The notes under the pieces are model-generated. The model saw only the letters and a program-made list of their open reading frames with translations, made no database searches and was not told where the DNA came from. Made by a program: the position numbers and the translations under genes. From a virus, in the IMG/VR virus record IMGVR_UViG_3300047200_000500, positions 62,001 through 126,000 of that record: 64,000 bases of DNA, one strand, 5' to 3'. Positions 60,474-64,000 of this stretch are shown here, piece after piece; positions within the stretch are counted from its first letter, which is position 1; every line of letters begins with the position of its first letter.

Positions 60474-61900
60474 TGACAATTCATTATACAACAGAAGAGT
60501 TTATACAAAAAGCCCAAAAAATCCATGGTGATAAATATAATTATTCGTTGGTTGATTATAAAAAATACAATATCAAGATAAAAATAATTTGTCAAATTCA
60601 TGGAGTGTTTGAACAAAATCCAGCTTGTCATATTCAAGGTCAAGGATGTCCGATTTGTCATGGATGTAAAAAAAGTAATAATGAACAATTTATACAAAAA
60701 GCAAATAAAGTTCATAATAATAGGTATGATTATTCAAAAGTTAATTATGTAAGATCTAACTATAAAATTAAAATCATTTGTCCTGTTCATGGTGAATTTG
60801 AACAAATTGCTGCAAATCATTTACGTTATGGATGTCATTTGTGTTATAAATCATATAATTCTAATATAAAGGAATTTATTGATAAAATAGAAAAAATTCA
60901 CGGTGATAAATATGATTATTCAAAAGCTGATTATAAAAATTCATTTACTAAAATTAAAATTATTTGTCCTGTTCATGGTGAATTTGAACAAACACCAAAC
61001 AGACATCTATCTGGTCAGTGTGGTTGTCCTAAATGTCCGTCAGTGATTTCTTATGCCCAACAAGAACTTATTGATTTTATAAAGGAAGACAAGACTATAA
61101 ATGATCGTGAAGTTATTAAACCAAATGAATTAGATATTTTTATTCCAAGTAAAAATATTGCTATTGAATATCATGGTATTTATTGGCATAGTTATAATAA
61201 GTTGGAGTCTAATATAGAAAAATATAAACACCACAACAAAGCATCAATTTGTTTTGATAAAGGTATTCAATTAATACAAATTTTTGAAAATGAATGGCTA
61301 AATAAGAAAAACATTGTAAAGTCTATCATTAATGCTAAATTAGGAATTAATAATAAAATATTTGCGCGTAAATGTGAGATTAAAGAATTATCATCCAAGG
61401 AATTTAATGAATTTTGTAATAAAAGCCATATTCAAGGAAAATTAAATTCAGTTATAAAGTTAGGATTGATACATTATGATAGATTAGTTTGTGTCATTGG
61501 TTTTAATAGGCATTCGAGGTATGATTATGAATGTACTAGATTTTGTAATGAATTAAACGTTAATGTTGTTGGTGGCGCATCAAAGTTATTTAAATATTTT
61601 TTAAATAAATGGAAACCTAATTCTATTTTATCGTTTGCTGATAGACGATATAGTAATGGTAGATTATATAAAACATTAGGATTTGAATTAATTGGGGTTA
61701 CTGATCCAGGGTATTTTTATTTTAAAAATGGTGGTGATATGATATTGTACTCTCGTCAACAGTTTCAGAAACATAAACTTAAAAATAAATTAGATAATTT
61801 TAATTCTGATTTATCAGAGGCTCAAAATATGTTTAATAATAAATATAGAAGACTATGGGACGCAGGGCATTGGAAATTTGTATGGTCAAATATTAAATAG
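60473..61900 (+). CDS. Homing endonuclease: DUF723-type repeats plus Vsr-like nuclease
   Basis: A 475-residue protein. Residues about 8-195 are three repeats with the pattern HGDKYDYS...KIKIICPVHGEFEQ..H..GCPKC, zinc-binding DUF723-type modules known in phage homing endonucleases. Residues about 205-300 hold a Vsr/EDxHD-like nuclease core: ELDIFIPSKNIAIEYHG, then IYWHS and LIQIFENEW. The C-terminal part (GASKLFKYFLNKWKPNSIL) is often found in such endonucleases. Probably a free-standing homing endonuclease. It is inserted cleanly in a coupled operon (TAATG at its start), unusual for a selfish gene. Confidence 0.78.
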   Translation: MTIHYTTEEFIQKAQKIHGDKYNYSLVDYKKYNIKIKIICQIHGVFEQNPACHIQGQGCPICHGCKKSNNEQFIQKANKVHNNRYDYSKVNYVRSNYKIKIICPVHGEFEQIAANHLRYGCHLCYKSYNSNIKEFIDKIEKIHGDKYDYSKADYKNSFTKIKIICPVHGEFEQTPNRHLSGQCGCPKCPSVISYAQQELIDFIKEDKTINDREVIKPNELDIFIPSKNIAIEYHGIYWHSYNKLESNIEKYKHHNKASICFDKGIQLIQIFENEWLNKKNIVKSIINAKLGINNKIFARKCEIKELSSKEFNEFCNKSHIQGKLNSVIKLGLIHYDRLVCVIGFNRHSRYDYECTRFCNELNVNVVGGASKLFKYFLNKWKPNSILSFADRRYSNGRLYKTLGFELIGVTDPGYFYFKNGGDMILYSRQQFQKHKLKNKLDNFNSDLSEAQNMFNNKYRRLWDAGHWKFVWSNIK

Positions 61901-61902
61901 GT

Positions 61903-62631
61903 ATGAAAATATCATCTCTACATGTTTTGTGTGAGGGTTACTCAAGAACATATAAGTTTGGATATGATAATTTTAACATTGATCCAAGACCAAATGTTGT
62001 AGCTTTAGGTAGGTGGGTAAACCATAAAGGCACTAAGCTTCTTTGTGGAATCAATTTAAATTATCTTTCTGATGATCAAGTATTGGAGCTTCAGAAAAAT
62101 CTTCAAACAATTCTTGGAGATAGAAACCTTAGGCGCAGGGTTAGAAAATTACGTGGATTAATGCCTCAAATATTTGATCGCGCTTATAGAACTTACAATC
62201 AAGATCATGTTAAAATTGTTGCCCCAGGAACTCTTAAATTCTTTAAAGAGCCAAAACCTCAACCTATTAAAGAACCAGTCACTAAGGCTATTGAACCAAT
62301 AAAAGCTAAAAAAGAATTAAAGAAGCCAGATGATGTCTCTAAAGATATAAATAAGATCGATAAAGATGAAAGAGGTATTGATTTTGATAAGGAAGAACCA
62401 GAACAAGATGATAAAGATATTCTAAGCAAAGAAAAAAAGGTTGCTTCAAAGGATATTAAACTTCAAAAAGGTGAACCTATTAAACTTGTTGATCCTAGGA
62501 AAAAAATTAAAGAACCTATTGAACCTGATAAAGATGCTAATTTTGGTAATTCAAAACCAGAAATTGTTGAGCCAGAAGATTTAGATTTTGAAGATGGTGA
62601 AGAGGATACAGATGAAGGAATTCCTAAGTAA
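61903..62631 (+). CDS. Conserved phage protein with [LI]xE leader
   Basis: A 242-residue protein. It opens MKISSLHVLCE-GYS, an [LI]-x-E leader, followed by a conserved core (VALGRWVNHKGTKLLCGINL, LRRRVRKLRGLMPQIF, AYRTY). Residues 120-242 are a low-complexity Lys/Pro/Asp/Glu tail. I recall the core from other T4-like phages as a protein of unknown role. Starts right after the endonuclease gene. Confidence 0.6.
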   Translation: MKISSLHVLCEGYSRTYKFGYDNFNIDPRPNVVALGRWVNHKGTKLLCGINLNYLSDDQVLELQKNLQTILGDRNLRRRVRKLRGLMPQIFDRAYRTYNQDHVKIVAPGTLKFFKEPKPQPIKEPVTKAIEPIKAKKELKKPDDVSKDINKIDKDERGIDFDKEEPEQDDKDILSKEKKVASKDIKLQKGEPIKLVDPRKKIKEPIEPDKDANFGNSKPEIVEPEDLDFEDGEEDTDEGIPK

Positions 62632-62638
62632 ATAGGAT

Positions 62639-63328
62639 GTGGTTTACGAAAAAGGCAAGATTCCAGATTGTAGTAATGTAGAAGAGTTAAAGTCTTTTTT
62701 TAAAGATCATGAAGATTACACCACTCTTGAAATAGCTTTAAGATATAAAATCGCTCCAGGAAGTTTAAGATGTTGGAGAGTTAAAGCTGGCCTTAAATCA
62801 AAAACAGCCCATTCTGAATTTTTGAAGTCACATAAACTGCAAAAAAAACTTATCATTGAACATGTACATGATCCATTAATATGGGATAATAAAGAATGGT
62901 TTGAAAATGCTTATTCTAAATATGGAATAATAACAATTTCTAAAATAATAGGTAAAACTATTAGGACTGTTCAAAAAAGATTAGCAAAGTATGAAATTAA
63001 GACAAAACTCTGGAAAGATTCTATAAAAAGTAAAAATCCATATAATAATGAAGCCTGGATAGTTGAACAATATTTTACTAATAAAATTGGTGTTGCTAAA
63101 ATGGCTAAAATAGCTGGTGTTAGCATATATACCATGTATGATTGGTTAGTAAGTAAAGGAATTTACCCAAGATCAATAAGCAGGGCTGGTGCTATATATA
63201 GATGGCGTATGTTAAAAATTAAAAAGAAACTAAGATTAGAAAAGTACAATAAAGTATATGGAACAAGCTTTCAGAGTTTTAAAGAAGTTGCTGATGCAAG
63301 ATCCAAGGATAAAGAAGGTAAAGTCTGA
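62639..63328 (+). CDS. Triple helix-turn-helix protein
   Basis: A 229-residue basic protein from GTG 62639 (a stop precedes in frame, so no longer start). Three helix-turn-helix-like units are visible: about 28-52 (TTLEIALRYKIAPGSLRCW), about 93-114 (ITISKIIGKTIRTVQKRLA) and about 143-166 (VAKMAKIAGVSIYTMYDWL). Such an array suggests sequence-specific DNA binding: a transcription regulator, or the DNA-recognition part of a mobile element. The tail is Lys-rich. It overlaps the next gene by 35 bp. Confidence 0.65.
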   Translation: MVYEKGKIPDCSNVEELKSFFKDHEDYTTLEIALRYKIAPGSLRCWRVKAGLKSKTAHSEFLKSHKLQKKLIIEHVHDPLIWDNKEWFENAYSKYGIITISKIIGKTIRTVQKRLAKYEIKTKLWKDSIKSKNPYNNEAWIVEQYFTNKIGVAKMAKIAGVSIYTMYDWLVSKGIYPRSISRAGAIYRWRMLKIKKKLRLEKYNKVYGTSFQSFKEVADARSKDKEGKV

Positions 63329-64000
63329 TTACAATGGTTTCATAGTCTATTGGAATAATCATATTAAAGAAAAAATCCAGATAGCTAGGAGATATTACGG
63401 TAAAAAAATAAGATCAAAGAAAAAGCATTTTTTATTAGTTGTTCCAGAAGTTTGGTGGTGGGATAAATTATCAAATGATAAAATAGTAGCGAGGCATTTT
63501 AAATATAACATAAACGAATTAGAACTTAATAATAGTGATGAATATTTCAATTTATCTAAATGGTCATATCAAGATTTTGAAACATTAAAATTTTATGATA
63601 AATTAATGTTCATGCATGGTTTGCTAGATTTTATAGTCGAACACGGATGGAAACCATTTAAATATCCAGATGAAGTACTAAGAGAGAATTATCAAAATAT
63701 TTTAAATGAAGGAACTAACAGTCATAGAAGAAGAAATGGTTACAGATTGGCGAAGTATTTTTTTAAAAATAAGGATCGTCCAGGTGATTTAATTCTTGAA
63801 CATTTTATGCCAAATGGTCACTATAATTTAAGTAATAATAAATTTATTTATAATTTTAAACATAAAAATACCATCTGCAGATGGTATAAAGCAATAAGAA
63901 GAATAATACGTAAAAATAAATGGTTTAAAAAAGAAGAAATTAATAAAACAATAGATTTTGACTATAAAACATTAATAAAAGCAATAAAGGTTTCTGATAG
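63294..64000 (+). CDS. Hypothetical protein, 3' partial
   Basis: From ATG 63294 the frame is open to the window end (235 codons), beginning MQDPRIKKVKSDYNGFIVYW. It is basic and aromatic-rich (VVPEVWWWDKLSND, RLAKYFFKNKDRPGDLI), with no recognised domain. It overlaps the HTH gene by 35 bp. The stop lies beyond the window. Confidence 0.65.
   Translation, partial: MQDPRIKKVKSDYNGFIVYWNNHIKEKIQIARRYYGKKIRSKKKHFLLVVPEVWWWDKLSNDKIVARHFKYNINELELNNSDEYFNLSKWSYQDFETLKFYDKLMFMHGLLDFIVEHGWKPFKYPDEVLRENYQNILNEGTNSHRRRNGYRLAKYFFKNKDRPGDLILEHFMPNGHYNLSNNKFIYNFKHKNTICRWYKAIRRIIRKNKWFKKEEINKTIDFDYKTLIKAIKVSD

Noticed and set aside
1-64000. tRNA genes, CRISPR arrays, integrase or attachment sites
   Set aside because: No cloverleaf, CCA-end pattern, spaced direct repeats or recombinase motifs were noticed by eye; intergenic space is almost entirely accounted for by leaders and terminators. 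A tRNA scan would be needed to exclude small RNAs.

Overview
The window is one dense, AT-rich stretch of a T4-like contractile-tailed phage (a distant relative of the T4 / T4-like cyanophage group). Recognisable T4-type genes are gp25, gp6, gp13, gp15, gp18, gp19, gp26, an UvsW-like helicase, gp55, probable gp16, gp17, gp20, gp21, gp22, gp23, a tape measure, gp53 and gp27. Nearly all genes are on the + strand, most separated by a few bases or overlapping as ATGA/TAATG. No tRNA, rRNA, CRISPR array, integrase or insertion sequence was seen. The host is unknown. A secreted protein at 46325-46849 looks like proteins of the Planctomycetes-Verrucomicrobia-Lentisphaerae group, and genes for abundant proteins use GC-rich codons, so a GC-richer PVC-type host is a weak inference.

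Layout: 1-12.4 kb holds baseplate wedge (gp25, gp6), neck (gp13, possible gp14), tail fibres and the tail terminator gp15. 12.5-18.9 kb holds sheath, tube, the gp26-like baseplate assembly protein and unknowns. 18.9-25 kb holds transcription and recombination genes: a sigma-70-like protein, an UvsW-type helicase and the late sigma factor gp55, which carries a LAGLIDADG intein. 25-37.4 kb is the packaging and head module: TerS, TerL, portal, core proteins, protease, scaffold, major capsid. It is interrupted by a minus-strand candidate homing endonuclease and followed by a LAGLIDADG-methyltransferase fusion. 39-51.9 kb is an accessory zone of small unknown genes, a HAD phosphatase, a cold-shock protein, a secreted PVC-type protein and a minus-strand glycosyltransferase cassette. 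52-58.2 kb is the second tail module: tape measure, tube-like protein, gp53, gp27. 58.3-64 kb holds a probable abundant virion protein, a complete-looking adenosine deaminase, a DUF723/Vsr-type homing endonuclease, a triple-HTH protein and a gene running off the window.

Points most worth a second look: (a) a tail-fibre gene broken exactly at a canonical -1 slippery heptamer, A AAT TTA, just before a stop; (b) a major capsid gene split in two frames in a way that one missing 5-bp tandem copy would explain; (c) a third frame break at the end of the sigma-like gene; (d) an intein in the late sigma factor; (e) many accessory proteins, including the sigma-like protein, that begin with a short leader ending in [LI]-x-E, the T4 prohead-protease cleavage signature, suggesting a set of proteins packaged in the capsid; (f) a phage adenosine deaminase with all catalytic ligands. 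All three frame breaks are compatible with small deletions in repeats or homopolymers, so sequencing or assembly error must be excluded first.
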